A DNA stretch of 64,000 bases, taken from the NCBI RefSeq assembly GCF_017599305.1, contig NZ_JAGFWR010000002.1, positions 620,001 through 684,000 of the forward strand, given 5' to 3'. This document shows positions 24,754 to 32,842 of this stretch, piece by piece; position 1 is the first letter of the stretch; each line of letters starts with the position of its first letter. The DNA comes from Micromonospora antibiotica. GTDB lineage: Bacteria; Actinomycetota; Actinomycetes; Mycobacteriales; Micromonosporaceae. The position numbers and the translations under genes were made by a program. The notes under the pieces were generated by a model. It saw only the letters and a list, made by a program, of their open reading frames with translations, searched no databases and was not told the DNA's origin.

Positions 24754-25047
24754 TCAGAGTGGCCGGGGGAACGGTTCGGCGGTCGGCATCGGCACCTGCA
24801 GGTAGGTCGCGCCGCGCAGGTCCAGCCAGGCCCGGTCGGGGGCCCGGACCAGCCGCAGCATCACCTCGGCGCAGGAGGGACAACGACCCACCAGCCCCGG
24901 GGCGTGGGCCCAGACGCGCAGTCCGGCCATCGGGCCGACCATGCCACAGGACGCGCACCGCCCGGTCGCCGCGCTCAGGTCCACCGCGAGCAGCTCGCGC
25001 AACGGCCCGTCGAGCATGTTGCCGTCCAGGTAGGACATCTCGGTCAT
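24754..25047 (-). CDS. DUF6510-like zinc-ribbon protein
   Basis: A 97-residue small protein with two CxxC pairs (CASC and CPSC) separated by about 19 residues, so a likely zinc ribbon. The DGNMLDGPLRELLAVDLSAATG start is typical of DUF6510 proteins encoded next to ferredoxin-reductase genes. Third gene of the molybdopterin-oxidase/reductase/DUF6510 run, 16 bp after the reductase. Its function is unknown; a role in assembly or as partner of the redox pair is inferred. Confidence 0.78.
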   Translation of the reverse strand: MTEMSYLDGNMLDGPLRELLAVDLSAATGRCASCGMVGPMAGLRVWAHAPGLVGRCPSCAEVMLRLVRAPDRAWLDLRGATYLQVPMPTAEPFPRPL

Positions 25048-25063
25048 CGGTTCTCCTCGCCGG

Positions 25064-25834
25064 TCAGCCGGTCGGCCCGAACCGTTCGGTCCGGACCCGC
25101 CGGGTCGGGTGGCCCAGCCCCACCAACAGGTCCGCGACGGTCTCCACGAAACCGGTCGGGCCGCAGACGTAACAGAGCGGTTCCAGGTCCGCCGGCCAGC
25201 CGTGGGTGTTCACGTCGGCCAGACCGATCCGGTGCGGCTCGCCCCGCCACCCGTCGGGGGCCTCGCGGGTGTAGACGTAGCTGACGTCCAGGCCGAAGTC
25301 GTCGCGGGCGCGGGTACGTAGTTCGTCGGCGTAGATGACGTCCGCCGGGGTGCGTACCGAGTAGATCAGCCGGAACGGCGCCCGGCTGCCGGCGGCCCGG
25401 CGGGCCCGCACCATCGCCATCAGGGGCACCACCCCGGAACCCCCGGCGACCAGCAGGACCGGCGCGGTCTGCTCGGACCGCCAGACGAACCAGCCGCCGA
25501 CCGGGCCACGCACCTCCACCGGGTCCCCCTCGGCCCAGGCGTCGGTCAGGTACGGCGACACCTCGCCGTCGGGCACCCGCTGCACGGTCAACGCGATCCG
25601 GTCGCCGTCGGGCGGGCCGGCCAACGAATAGGAACGGGCCGCCTGGTAGCCGTCGGGGGCGGTGAGCCGGACGTCGACGTGCTGCCCCGGCAGGTGTCCC
25701 GGCCAGCCGGGCACCGACAGGACGAGGGTCTGCGCGGTGGGCGTCTCGATCCGGCGCTGCGCCAGCCGGGCCACCCGCCAGCCCAGCGGGGCGGCGACCC
25801 GGCCACCCGGGGCGGCTGCGGTCACCTCAGTCAC
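25064..25834 (-). CDS. Ferredoxin reductase-type FAD/NAD(P)-binding oxidoreductase
   Basis: A 256-residue reductase of the FNR superfamily. RSYSLAGPP is the FAD-binding RxYS motif, GGSGVVPLMAM the NAD(P) phosphate site and CGPTGFVETVADLL the C-terminal Cys-Gly-Pro segment. It has no 2Fe-2S domain, so it must pass electrons to a separate partner, most simply the molybdopterin enzyme encoded upstream, whose stop overlaps its start. GTG 25834 is chosen; GTG 25825 (AGGG better placed) and GTG 25852 are alternatives. Confidence 0.86.
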   Translation of the reverse strand: MTEVTAAAPGGRVAAPLGWRVARLAQRRIETPTAQTLVLSVPGWPGHLPGQHVDVRLTAPDGYQAARSYSLAGPPDGDRIALTVQRVPDGEVSPYLTDAWAEGDPVEVRGPVGGWFVWRSEQTAPVLLVAGGSGVVPLMAMVRARRAAGSRAPFRLIYSVRTPADVIYADELRTRARDDFGLDVSYVYTREAPDGWRGEPHRIGLADVNTHGWPADLEPLCYVCGPTGFVETVADLLVGLGHPTRRVRTERFGPTG

Positions 25835-26426
25835 CCTGGTAGCGCTGCTCACGCCACGGGTCGCCGTAGTCGTGGTAGCCGGCCGTCTCCCAGAAACCGG
25901 GCTCGTCCTCCACGGTCAGCCGCAGGCCCCGCACCCACTTGGCCGACTTCCAGAAGTAGAGGTGCGGCACCAGCAGCCGGGCCGGGCCACCATGCTCGGC
26001 GGGCAGCGGTTCGCCGTCGTACCCGTGCACCACCCAGGCCTGACCGTCACGCAGGTCGTCCAGCGGCAGGTTGGTGGTGTATCCGCCGTACGAGTGGGCC
26101 TGGGCGTAGTCGGCGGCGGTGTCCACGCCGTCGAGCAGCACGTCCAGCGAGACGCCCTGCCAGCTGGTGCCGAACTTGGACCACCGGGTGACGCAGTGGA
26201 TGTCCACCGTGGGGGTCTCCTGCGGCAGGGCCATCAGCTCCGCCCAGGACCAGCGGAACTCGTCGCCGGTCTCGGTGGCGAGGACGAACTCCCAACGGTC
26301 CAGCGGGACCCGGGGGGTCGGCCCGGCGGACAGCACCGGGAAGTCCTCGGTCAGGTACTGCCCCGGCGGCAGGGCCGGATCGGTCGTACGGCGTCGGCCC
26401 TGGAAGCCCGGTGACACGATTCCCAC
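25827..26426 (-). CDS. Sulfite oxidase-like molybdopterin-dependent oxidoreductase
   Basis: A 199-residue single-domain protein of the oxidoreductase molybdopterin-binding family (SuoX/MsrP fold). The Mo-ligand Cys is in DIHCVTRWSKFGTSWQGV, and HGGPARLLVPHLYFWKSAKWVRG is the conserved end of the cofactor domain. No twin-arginine or Sec signal is present, so unlike MsrP it should work in the cytoplasm. The dimerisation domain of true sulfite oxidases is missing. GTG 26426 starts it. It overlaps the reductase gene, which probably supplies or accepts electrons. Confidence 0.87.
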   Translation of the reverse strand: MGIVSPGFQGRRRTTDPALPPGQYLTEDFPVLSAGPTPRVPLDRWEFVLATETGDEFRWSWAELMALPQETPTVDIHCVTRWSKFGTSWQGVSLDVLLDGVDTAADYAQAHSYGGYTTNLPLDDLRDGQAWVVHGYDGEPLPAEHGGPARLLVPHLYFWKSAKWVRGLRLTVEDEPGFWETAGYHDYGDPWREQRYQGD

Positions 26427-26455
26427 CCGTCAGTCGTACCACCCGGCGGGTGTGC

Positions 26456-26471
26456 GCGGGAGGGTTCCCGC
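26456..26471 (-). terminator. Short hairpin downstream of terC
   Basis: GCGGGA (26456-26461) and TCCCGC (26466-26471) form a 6-bp stem with a GGGT loop, 57 bp past the terC stop and just upstream of the molybdopterin oxidoreductase start. A weak terminator or a 5' UTR element. Confidence 0.5.
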
Positions 26472-26527
26472 CGACCGGCACGCCTTCGGCGGCGACCCGG
26501 TCGCGGGCCGCCGCCGGGCGCGTACCG

Positions 26528-27547
26528 TCAGTGTTTGTCGGTGACGACCTCGACCTCGCCGGGCTCCCGGTCGCGGGTGGCCCGCAGGCTGGTGAGGGTG
26601 ACCACGGCCAGGACGCCGATGATGACGCCGAGCGAGGCCAGGGTCGGGATCTCCGGCACGCCCGACCAGATCCCGTGGGCCCAGTGCAGGCCGAGCTTGA
26701 CGCCGATGAAGGCCAGGATGATGGCCAGTCCGTAGCTGAGGTGCACCAGGCGGCTCAGCGCGGCGTGCAGGACGAAGTAGAGCGCCCGCAACCCGAGCAG
26801 CGCGAACGCGTTGGTGGCGAAGACCAGGTAGGGGTCCTCGGTGATGCCGTAGACGGCGGGCACCGAGTCGACCGCGAAGACGATGTCGGTGGCGAGCACC
26901 GCGACCACCACCAGGGCGAACGGGGTGAGGGCCCGGCGGCCCTGCTGCCGGATCGTCATCCGGGTGCCGTGGTACTCCTCGACGACCGGCATGAACCGGC
27001 GCAGCAGCCGCACCGACCGCATCTTGTTGATGTCGACTTCCTGCTCGTGCCCGGACAGGGCGTCGCGCAGCAGCTTGACCGCGGTGGCGATCAGGATGAT
27101 GGCGAAGATCAGGAACGCGAAGTCGAGGGTCTGCAACGCCGCCGCGCCGAGGGCGATGAAGACCGCGCGCAGCACCAGCGCCCCGGCGATGCCGTAGAGC
27201 AGCACCCGTTGGGCGAGCACCGCGGGCACCGCGAAGGCGGCCAGCAGCAGCATGAACACGAAGAGGTTGTCGACCGACAGGGACTTCTCGACCAGGTAGC
27301 CGGTCAGGTACTCGACGCCCTGCTGGGAGCCGAAGCGGTACCAGACCCAACCGCCGAAGGCCAACGGCAACGCGATGTAGAAGGCCGACCAGCCCAGCGC
27401 CTCCCGGATCGACACCTCGTGCGGGCGTCGGGTGACCAGGAAGTCGAGGACCAGCAGGGCGAGCACGCCGACGATGGTCACCGCCCACAGGGTGGGCGTG
27501 CCGACCGACGACAACCCACCGGCAGCAAAGTACGACAGATCGGTCAT
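26528..27547 (-). CDS. TerC/Alx family membrane protein, probable Mn(II) exporter
   Basis: A 339-residue integral membrane protein with about nine hydrophobic helices. The TerC signature includes EYLTGYLVEKSLSVDNLFVF (acidic metal-site residues) and ATDIVFAVDSVPAVYGIT. Alx/MntX members export manganese, and E. coli alx is preceded by a Mn-sensing riboswitch. The same arrangement is visible here: a yybP-ykoY-like leader, a sequestering hairpin and AGGAGG 4 bases before ATG 27547. This argues for Mn homeostasis rather than tellurite resistance. Confidence 0.9.
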   Translation of the reverse strand: MTDLSYFAAGGLSSVGTPTLWAVTIVGVLALLVLDFLVTRRPHEVSIREALGWSAFYIALPLAFGGWVWYRFGSQQGVEYLTGYLVEKSLSVDNLFVFMLLLAAFAVPAVLAQRVLLYGIAGALVLRAVFIALGAAALQTLDFAFLIFAIILIATAVKLLRDALSGHEQEVDINKMRSVRLLRRFMPVVEEYHGTRMTIRQQGRRALTPFALVVVAVLATDIVFAVDSVPAVYGITEDPYLVFATNAFALLGLRALYFVLHAALSRLVHLSYGLAIILAFIGVKLGLHWAHGIWSGVPEIPTLASLGVIIGVLAVVTLTSLRATRDREPGEVEVVTDKH

Positions 27548-27554
27548 GGAGCCT

Positions 27555-27580
27555 CCTCGAACACCGTGCCATGTTCGAGG
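27555..27580 (-). promoter_or_regulatory. Ribosome-site-sequestering hairpin (riboswitch expression platform)
   Basis: On the minus strand CCTCGAACA pairs perfectly (9 bp) with TGTTCGAGG around an 8-nt loop. The 3' arm covers the first half of the AGGAGG ribosome site (27557-27552) of terC. The 5' arm CCTCG is the same segment that closes stem P1 of the leader aptamer, so the two structures exclude each other. Confidence 0.75.
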
Positions 27581-27676
27581 TCTCCTTCACCCACGTTCGC
27601 CGTGGGCAACCACCCGAGGCGCACCCGGGGCGCGCCGTACTGACCGGAATGGTTCGTGGGAAGTACTCCCCTCGTG
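27576..27676 (-). promoter_or_regulatory. Putative yybP-ykoY (manganese) riboswitch
   Basis: Minus strand, 5' to 3': CGAGG (27674-27670) then GGAGTA directly after it; a variable arm with AACCA/TGGTT pairing; GTGAAGGAGA; then CCTCG (27580-27576) closing P1 with the first CGAGG. The 5' GGAGUA and the 3' GAGA placed next to the P1 strands match the Mn-binding L1 layout of the yybP-ykoY family, and CTTC..CCACG/CGTGGG.GAAG gives P2. P1 formation would free the terC ribosome site, a translational ON switch with Mn(II). Motif reading only, no covariance search. Confidence 0.75.
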
Positions 27677-27682
27677 CGGTCC

Positions 27683-27712
27683 AGGTTAGGCCAGGTCCGA
27701 GCGACTCGCCAA
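27683..27712 (-). promoter_or_regulatory. Putative promoter of the terC leader
   Basis: Minus strand TTGGCG (27712-27707), an 18-bp spacer and TAACCT (27688-27683). The -10 fits actinobacterial TANNNT. A start about 7 bases downstream would fall at the first base pair of the riboswitch P1 stem, which supports both calls. Confidence 0.6.
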
Positions 27713-27836
27713 GTCAGGGCACACCACCGTCACAGCGTCGTTGCCCTGGTCAACGGCTGTGTGTGCCCGGGGGGCGGTCGGCCCACGCCCACGCCGGAGC
27801 CCGACCACCCGGTGGCACCGGGGTCGACCGGTGGGG

Positions 27837-28250
27837 TCAGGCCCGGCGCAGGGCGGCCACCCCGGGGGTGAGCGCCGGTTCCACCAGTTCCCGGTAGTCG
27901 CGGGGGAACCGGGTCACCAGATCGTCGAACTCACCACCGCTGACCGCCTCGCGGACCGTGACGAAGACCGCCCGCACCACGTCCCGGGCGGCCGGTTCGT
28001 CCAGGTCGGCCCGCTGCGCCACCCGGGCGACGAACTCGGCCGCACCGAACCGCTCGGCCGCCTCGGTGCTCGGACTGGGCCGCAGTGCCAGCCGCAGCGG
28101 CGCGGGCAACTGGGTGGCGAGGTCGAGCACCTCCCCACCGGTCAACCGCTCGGCGAGGGTGGCCAGGGTCGCGTGGACCAACACCACGGCCCGCTCCGGG
28201 TCGGTGCGGACCCGACGGGCCACCTGGTCGACGAAGGTGTCGTAGTTCAT
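27837..28250 (-). CDS. DUF2267 domain protein
   Basis: A 137-residue all-helical protein of the DUF2267 family (MNYDTFVDQVARR, LATLAERLTGGEVLDLATQLPAPLR, then a second similar half ending FDDLVTRFPRDYRELVEPA). Two similar halves are usual. Members are often found with stress genes, but the function is unknown. ATG 28250 has GGGAG upstream. The 150 bp between it and the terC promoter show nothing clear. Confidence 0.85.
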   Translation of the reverse strand: MNYDTFVDQVARRVRTDPERAVVLVHATLATLAERLTGGEVLDLATQLPAPLRLALRPSPSTEAAERFGAAEFVARVAQRADLDEPAARDVVRAVFVTVREAVSGGEFDDLVTRFPRDYRELVEPALTPGVAALRRA

Positions 28251-28472
28251 GCGGGGCTCCCTTCGACATGAGGCCGGTCGGTTACCCGCCACGGCGACCC
28301 GGAAACGACCCGGTTCCCCGCCCTCGCCCGGGTCCGGTTCCGACGCCGGATCCCGCTCCGGGCCGTACCACCGGCGACGGTGCCACTTTTCCGCTTCGGG
28401 GCGCGTGACCGGCCGGCGGACGGGTAACCGCCGCCGATCGTGACCGGCACGAGGCGGCAAGGAGGCTCACCG

Positions 28473-28745
28473 GTGGCCAGTCGAACCGAGATCCTGCGGT
28501 ACCTGGCCCGGCTGGACTGCCCGGCGGCGCGCGACGCCGTGGTGAGCCAGGCCGAGCGGGAGGGCGCACCACCGGAGGTGGTACGGGCGTTGCGCGCGCT
28601 GCCGCCGGTGGACTACGCCGACACCGCCGAGGTGGCCCGCTGCGCCGCGCTCGACCCGGCGCCGGAGGGCGACCCGGCCCGACGCGCGGAACGGGGCGAC
28701 CGCCGGCGTCACCTGCGGGTCGCGCAACACCTGCGGAGCATCTGA
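28473..28745 (+). CDS. DUF2795 domain protein
   Basis: A 90-residue small basic protein with the DUF2795 core (ILRYLARLDCPAARDAVVSQAEREGAPPEVVRALRALP). GTG 28473 has AAGGAGG 8 bases upstream. It diverges from the DUF2267 gene; both families often appear in the same actinobacterial stress-type loci. Function unknown. Confidence 0.82.
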   Translation: MASRTEILRYLARLDCPAARDAVVSQAEREGAPPEVVRALRALPPVDYADTAEVARCAALDPAPEGDPARRAERGDRRRHLRVAQHLRSI

Positions 28746-28826
28746 GCCGCCGGCGGCGAAGGTGGTCTGCTGCCCGGCCGGCGAGACGGCGGGGCCGGGA
28801 GGCGGGAGGGGTCCCCACACAGGCGG

Positions 28827-28859
28827 GCGCCCCGGGTCACGAACCGTGACCTGGGGCGC
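28827..28859. terminator. 15-bp hairpin between convergent genes
   Basis: GCGCCCCGGGTCACG (28827-28841) and CGTGACCTGGGGCGC (28845-28859) pair over 15 bp with one G-U wobble and a 3-nt loop. It lies in the 256-bp space between the DUF2795 stop and the pirin stop. The remainder has a locally AT-rich patch at 28925-28975 (TTGAAATAGTGT) of unknown meaning. Confidence 0.85.
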
Positions 28860-29001
28860 ACGCGTGCCTGTTCACCGGCCAACCGCCGGGTGGCCACCCG
28901 AACCGGGTGGGCATCGCTGCCACGATCAGCATATGACACGCCATCACCCGTACGGCTGATTGTTGAAATAGTGTGGGCGAGCACACGGCCGGGGCGGCGG
29001 G

Positions 29002-29976
29002 TCAACCGTGCAGGTCCCCCCGCCGGTCCCGGGCCTTCAACCGGACAGTCGGCAGTTCCGGTGCGGGCAGCGGCGGGGCCGCGTCGTCGGCGACCCGCCC
29101 GAACCGGTCCCGGCCGGCCATCCAGTCGTCCCGGGCGGCAGCCACCTCCTCGTGCGAACGACCGACGAAGTTCCACCACATGACGAGCGGCTCGTCGAAC
29201 GGCTCACCGCCGAGCAGCATCAGCCGGCTCCCCGGTTCGGCGGTCAGCTCCAGCCGGTCGCGCCCCGCGCCGAGCAGGAGCAGCGCGCCGGGCTCCAGGG
29301 ACAGGCCGTCGACCCGGGCCCGGCCGGACATCGCCAGCAGGGCGTACTCGAAGCCGGGTCGCAGGCGCAGCGTGGCCGGAGCCGGCCCGTGTGCCTGGAG
29401 CTGCGCACCGACCAGCGGCGTGTGCACCACCGCCGGGGAGCGCTCGCCACCCAGCTCACCGACGAGCAGGGTGTGGTCCCAGTCGCCGGTGCGCCAGCGG
29501 GGCAGGTCGGCGTGGTGGGCGAAGTCGGCCGCACCGGCCCGCGCCGGGTCCGGCAGCGCCACCCACAGCTGCACACCGTGCATCAACGGCGGGTGGGAGG
29601 CCGGTGACCGCTCGGAGTGGGCGATGCCGTGCCCGGACGTCATCACGTTGAGCTGACCGGGCCGGATCGGCTGGACGTTGCCGAGGCTGTCGCGGTGCAC
29701 GATCTCACCGTCGAGCAGCCAGGTCACCGTCTGCAGGCCGGTGTGCGGGTGCGGCGGCACCTCCATGCCGGGCCGCTGCGCGACGTCGTCGGGGCCGAAG
29801 TGGTCCACGAAACACCACGCCCCGACCATCCGCCGGGCCCGCTGCGGCAGCAGCCGGCGCACCGTGGTGTAGCGACCCAGGGGCACGTCGTGGCCGGGCA
29901 GCAGCACGCTGCCCGGGTCCTCGTCGGCCACGCCGGGTGGTCGGGTCTGCGCCGGCAACGATTCGGTACGGTCCAC
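29002..29976 (-). CDS. Pirin family protein
   Basis: A 324-residue bicupin. The N-terminal cupin carries VPPHPHTGLQTVTWLLDGEIVHRDSLG with the metal-binding His residues and TSGHGIAHSE with the other ligands. The C-terminal cupin is less conserved (FEYALLAMSG, GGEPFDEPLVMWWNFVGRS, the standard pirin end). Bacterial pirins are quercetinase-like dioxygenases or regulators. ATG 29976 begins MDRTES, as does the membrane glycosyltransferase in this window, a coincidence of short sequence. Confidence 0.92.
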   Translation of the reverse strand: MDRTESLPAQTRPPGVADEDPGSVLLPGHDVPLGRYTTVRRLLPQRARRMVGAWCFVDHFGPDDVAQRPGMEVPPHPHTGLQTVTWLLDGEIVHRDSLGNVQPIRPGQLNVMTSGHGIAHSERSPASHPPLMHGVQLWVALPDPARAGAADFAHHADLPRWRTGDWDHTLLVGELGGERSPAVVHTPLVGAQLQAHGPAPATLRLRPGFEYALLAMSGRARVDGLSLEPGALLLLGAGRDRLELTAEPGSRLMLLGGEPFDEPLVMWWNFVGRSHEEVAAARDDWMAGRDRFGRVADDAAPPLPAPELPTVRLKARDRRGDLHG

Positions 29977-30024
29977 CGTCCGACTCTATGCCGGCCCGCC
30001 CGCCCCGGCGCGGGGCCGGCCGGT

Positions 30025-30948
30025 TCAGTCCTCGACGACGGTGACCGTGTTGGCCCCGGCGACGAGGTCGAGGTAGAGCCGGTCGGGTGCCCGGTCCCAG
30101 TTCGGCGAGCCGACGGTCGCCCCCCGGGCCAGCCCGTCCCGCCGGTCGCCGTACCAGACGACGCTGCCGGCGCCGGAGCCCGCCCGGACCCGCACCGGGG
30201 GCCCGTCGGGCGCCCGGACCACGAACTGGTTGACACCGCCGGTCATCCGTACCGTGCGGGTGCCGGTCGTCGGGGGCAGCCGCAGGTCGACCCGGGCCGC
30301 GCCACCGATCAGCTCCAAACCCGACAGCCGCGCGTCGGAGAGGTCGAGGACGTGGTCGCTGACCCCGCCGATCAGCCGCAACCGCCAGGTCACCCGCGTG
30401 CTGAGGACCACGTCGACGACGCCCCGGCCGGGCCGGTCCCGGCGGGTCACCCGCAGTTGCACCCGGTCGCCGGAGACCTCGGGCCGGGGGGTCAGGCCGG
30501 CGTCGGCCGGGCTGCTGATCCGGTACAGGTCGGCACCGAGATCGTCGGTGCGCAGCCGGAACGAGGTCACCCCGTCCAGCAGCTCGAAGGTGGCCCGGCG
30601 CAGCTCACCCACGGGTGCGGTCGCGGTCCGCCCGGCGGCGGCCTCGGCGGCACCGGCACCACCCGGCTCGGCGGTCGCCGCCACCGGCGGCACCCCGTCG
30701 CGGCCACCGGAGATGACCATCCCCAGCCGGTCCGGGTTGGCCATGGTCACCACCACCGCGAGCGCGCCGAGCGCGACCACCAGCACCGCCGCGGCGGCCA
30801 GCAGCCGCGCCCCCCGGGGCCACGGCGACCGGTCCGCCCGGTCGTCGTCGGTCACCTCGACCGGCTCACCCGTCACCTCGATCACCGGCTCGAAGACCGG
30901 TTGCTGCTGCCCCGCCGTCGGACGGTGCTCCTGATCCGGCTCCGCCAT
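30025..30948 (-). CDS. Membrane-anchored beta-rich protein (DUF4097/LiaF-like)
   Basis: A 307-residue protein with a disordered acidic N-terminus, one transmembrane helix (about 54-76, LLAAAAVLVVALGALAVVV), and an extracytoplasmic region rich in short beta repeats (RLRLIGGVSDHVLDLSDARLSG, then GAARVDLRLPPTTGTRTVRMTGGV). This resembles the beta-helical toastrack fold of DUF4097/LiaF-type proteins; the match is by pattern only. AGGGGAGG precedes ATG 30948. Possibly an envelope-stress component. Confidence 0.65.
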   Translation of the reverse strand: MAEPDQEHRPTAGQQQPVFEPVIEVTGEPVEVTDDDRADRSPWPRGARLLAAAAVLVVALGALAVVVTMANPDRLGMVISGGRDGVPPVAATAEPGGAGAAEAAAGRTATAPVGELRRATFELLDGVTSFRLRTDDLGADLYRISSPADAGLTPRPEVSGDRVQLRVTRRDRPGRGVVDVVLSTRVTWRLRLIGGVSDHVLDLSDARLSGLELIGGAARVDLRLPPTTGTRTVRMTGGVNQFVVRAPDGPPVRVRAGSGAGSVVWYGDRRDGLARGATVGSPNWDRAPDRLYLDLVAGANTVTVVED

Positions 30949-31052
30949 CGTGCCTCCCCTGTCCCGGTCCCCGCACAGCAGTACGGACGCGCAGCCGCAA
31001 CGGATCACCGCCGGTGGCGTCCGGTACCGCACGCCACCGGGGTCGGGCCGGG

Positions 31053-31847
31053 TCAGTCGGTGTCGCGTCCCCAGACGCCACCCCGGTAGACGGTCCCCCG
31101 GTAGGTCGTGTCCCCGCCGGGCTCCGCCGGCCCGGCGGCCGCGTCGCCGGGCGGGACGTCGCCCGCCGGGGCGTCGGCGCGGGCGGCGCGGGCCCGGCGG
31201 ACCCGGTTGACCACGAACCAGCCGGCGGCGGCGACGCAGACCACGATGACGACCTTCTGGAACGACCCGACGTACTCCTCGACGACATGCCAGTTGTCAC
31301 CGAGCAGGAAGCCGGCCATCACGAAGGTGGTGTTCCAGATCAGGCTGCCCAGCGTGGTGTAGAGCAGGAACGTCAGGATCGGCATCCGTTCCACCCCCGC
31401 CGGGATGGAGATGAGGCTACGGAAGATCGGGATCATCCGCCCGAAGAACACCGCCTTGACCCCGTGCTTGAGGAACCACACCTCGGTGCGGTCCACGTCG
31501 CTCAACTTCACCAGCGGCAGTCGGGCCGCGACGGCCCGCATCCGGTCGCGCCCCAGCGCCGCGCCGATGCCGTAGAGCACCCACGCGCCGACCACGGACC
31601 CGAGGGTGGTCCAGAGGATCGCCGAGACCAGGCTGATCCGCCCCTGGGCGGCGGCGAAGCCGGCCAACGGCAGGATCACCTCGCTGGGGATCGGCGGGAA
31701 CAGGTTCTCCAACGCCACCGCCAACCCCGCGCCGGGGCCGCCGAGCCGCTCCACCAGGCCGGTGACGAAACCCACCGGTCCCTCGGACGACGGCTCGGCG
31801 GTGGACACGACCGTACGGGGGTTGAGCGCCAGGGAGCGTGGGATCAT
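31053..31847 (-). CDS. DedA family membrane protein
   Basis: A 264-residue DedA/SNARE-associated (VTT domain) protein. ENLFPPIPSEVILPLAGF and the amphipathic GRMIPIFRSLISIPAG are the hallmark segments (FxxRxxPxxRxxxxxxAG pattern). Four to five membrane helices are followed by a 45-residue Gly/Ala-rich tail. DedA proteins are linked to lipid-carrier flipping and envelope homeostasis. It diverges from the MOSC gene. Confidence 0.92.
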   Translation of the reverse strand: MIPRSLALNPRTVVSTAEPSSEGPVGFVTGLVERLGGPGAGLAVALENLFPPIPSEVILPLAGFAAAQGRISLVSAILWTTLGSVVGAWVLYGIGAALGRDRMRAVAARLPLVKLSDVDRTEVWFLKHGVKAVFFGRMIPIFRSLISIPAGVERMPILTFLLYTTLGSLIWNTTFVMAGFLLGDNWHVVEEYVGSFQKVVIVVCVAAAGWFVVNRVRRARAARADAPAGDVPPGDAAAGPAEPGGDTTYRGTVYRGGVWGRDTD

Positions 31848-31919
31848 CCGACAAAGTTACGAGCCGGTCGGCGAATCGACCACGCGGACCGGTCACGCCT
31901 GACCGTATACGGTGGGCCG

Positions 31920-32738
31920 GTGGGCGGACGACTGACTCAGGTATGGCGGTATCCGGTCAAGTCGATGCTGGGTGAACCGCTGCACAGCGCCATGGTGGAC
32001 GGTCGGGGGCTGGCCGGGGACCGCCGGCTCGCCGTGCTGGACCGCGACACCGGGCGGGTCGGCAGCGCGAAGCGGCCCCGCCGGTGGTCGGCCCTGCTCG
32101 GGGTCCGCGCGACCGGCGACGCCCCCGACCGGGTACGCCTCACCCTCCCCGACGGCACCCGCTACGCCCACCCCGACGACGGCCTGGACACCGCGCTGTC
32201 CCGGCTGCTCGGCCGGTCGGTCACCCTGACCGGCACGGTGCCCGCCGACGCCCTGCTGGACCGGGCCGACCCGGACGCGGTGCTGGCCGAGGGAGCCGAC
32301 GCCGACGTGCCGGTCACCGGGAACCCGTTGGGTGGCGTCGCCCCGGCCGGCAGCCTGGTCGACTTCGCACCGCTGCACCTGCTCACCACGGCCAGCCTGG
32401 ACGCACTCGACCTGCCCTGGGCGGCGGCCCCGCGCTACCGGCCCAACCTGGTCGTCGGCACCGACGCGACGGGTTTCGTGGAGAACTCCTGGGTGGGTCG
32501 GGAGCTGCGCGTCGGTGCGGAGGTGGTGCTGCGGGTGGTCGCGCCGACCCCCCGGTGCGCGGTGCCCACCCTGGCACACGGCGAGCTACCCGGGGATCCG
32601 GAGGCGCTGCGGCGGCCGGCCCGACGCAACCGGGTGGTCCCCGTGCCCGACCTGGGGGCGCAGCCCTGCGTCGGGGCGTACGCGGTGGTGGTGCGGGGCG
32701 GTCGGATCACCGCCGGGGACCGGGTCGAGCCGGCCTGA
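31920..32738 (+). CDS. MOSC domain-containing protein
   Basis: A 272-residue protein with an N-terminal MOSC_N beta barrel (LTQVWRYPVKSMLGEPL, GLAGDRRLAVLD) and a C-terminal MOSC domain (RYRPNLVVGTDATGFVENSWVG, APTPRCAVPT with the conserved Cys). Related proteins reduce N-hydroxylated substrates using molybdenum cofactor. GTG 31920 lies 8 bp after TATACG (31906-31911), so the message may be leaderless. Confidence 0.9.
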   Translation: MGGRLTQVWRYPVKSMLGEPLHSAMVDGRGLAGDRRLAVLDRDTGRVGSAKRPRRWSALLGVRATGDAPDRVRLTLPDGTRYAHPDDGLDTALSRLLGRSVTLTGTVPADALLDRADPDAVLAEGADADVPVTGNPLGGVAPAGSLVDFAPLHLLTTASLDALDLPWAAAPRYRPNLVVGTDATGFVENSWVGRELRVGAEVVLRVVAPTPRCAVPTLAHGELPGDPEALRRPARRNRVVPVPDLGAQPCVGAYAVVVRGGRITAGDRVEPA

Positions 32739-32842
32739 CCGCAGGCAGCCCGCCGCGGAGGAGTCCACGCGGGGCGGGCGGAGCGTCGGGTCGCCCGTGC
32801 GGGGAGCCCTCCGGCGTCGGCCCGGCCGGTCGACGGGACGGG

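Noticed and set aside
26528..27547. Calling the TerC-family gene a tellurite resistance gene
   Set aside because: No other ter genes nearby; the manganese-type leader points to Mn export.
28925..28975. AT-rich patch TTGAAATAGTGT as a promoter
   Set aside because: No gene starts downstream on either strand within a sensible distance; flanking genes converge here.
5163..29976. Identical MDRTES starts of the membrane glycosyltransferase and the pirin protein
   Set aside because: Only six to seven residues match, and the genes are otherwise unrelated; chance or local composition.
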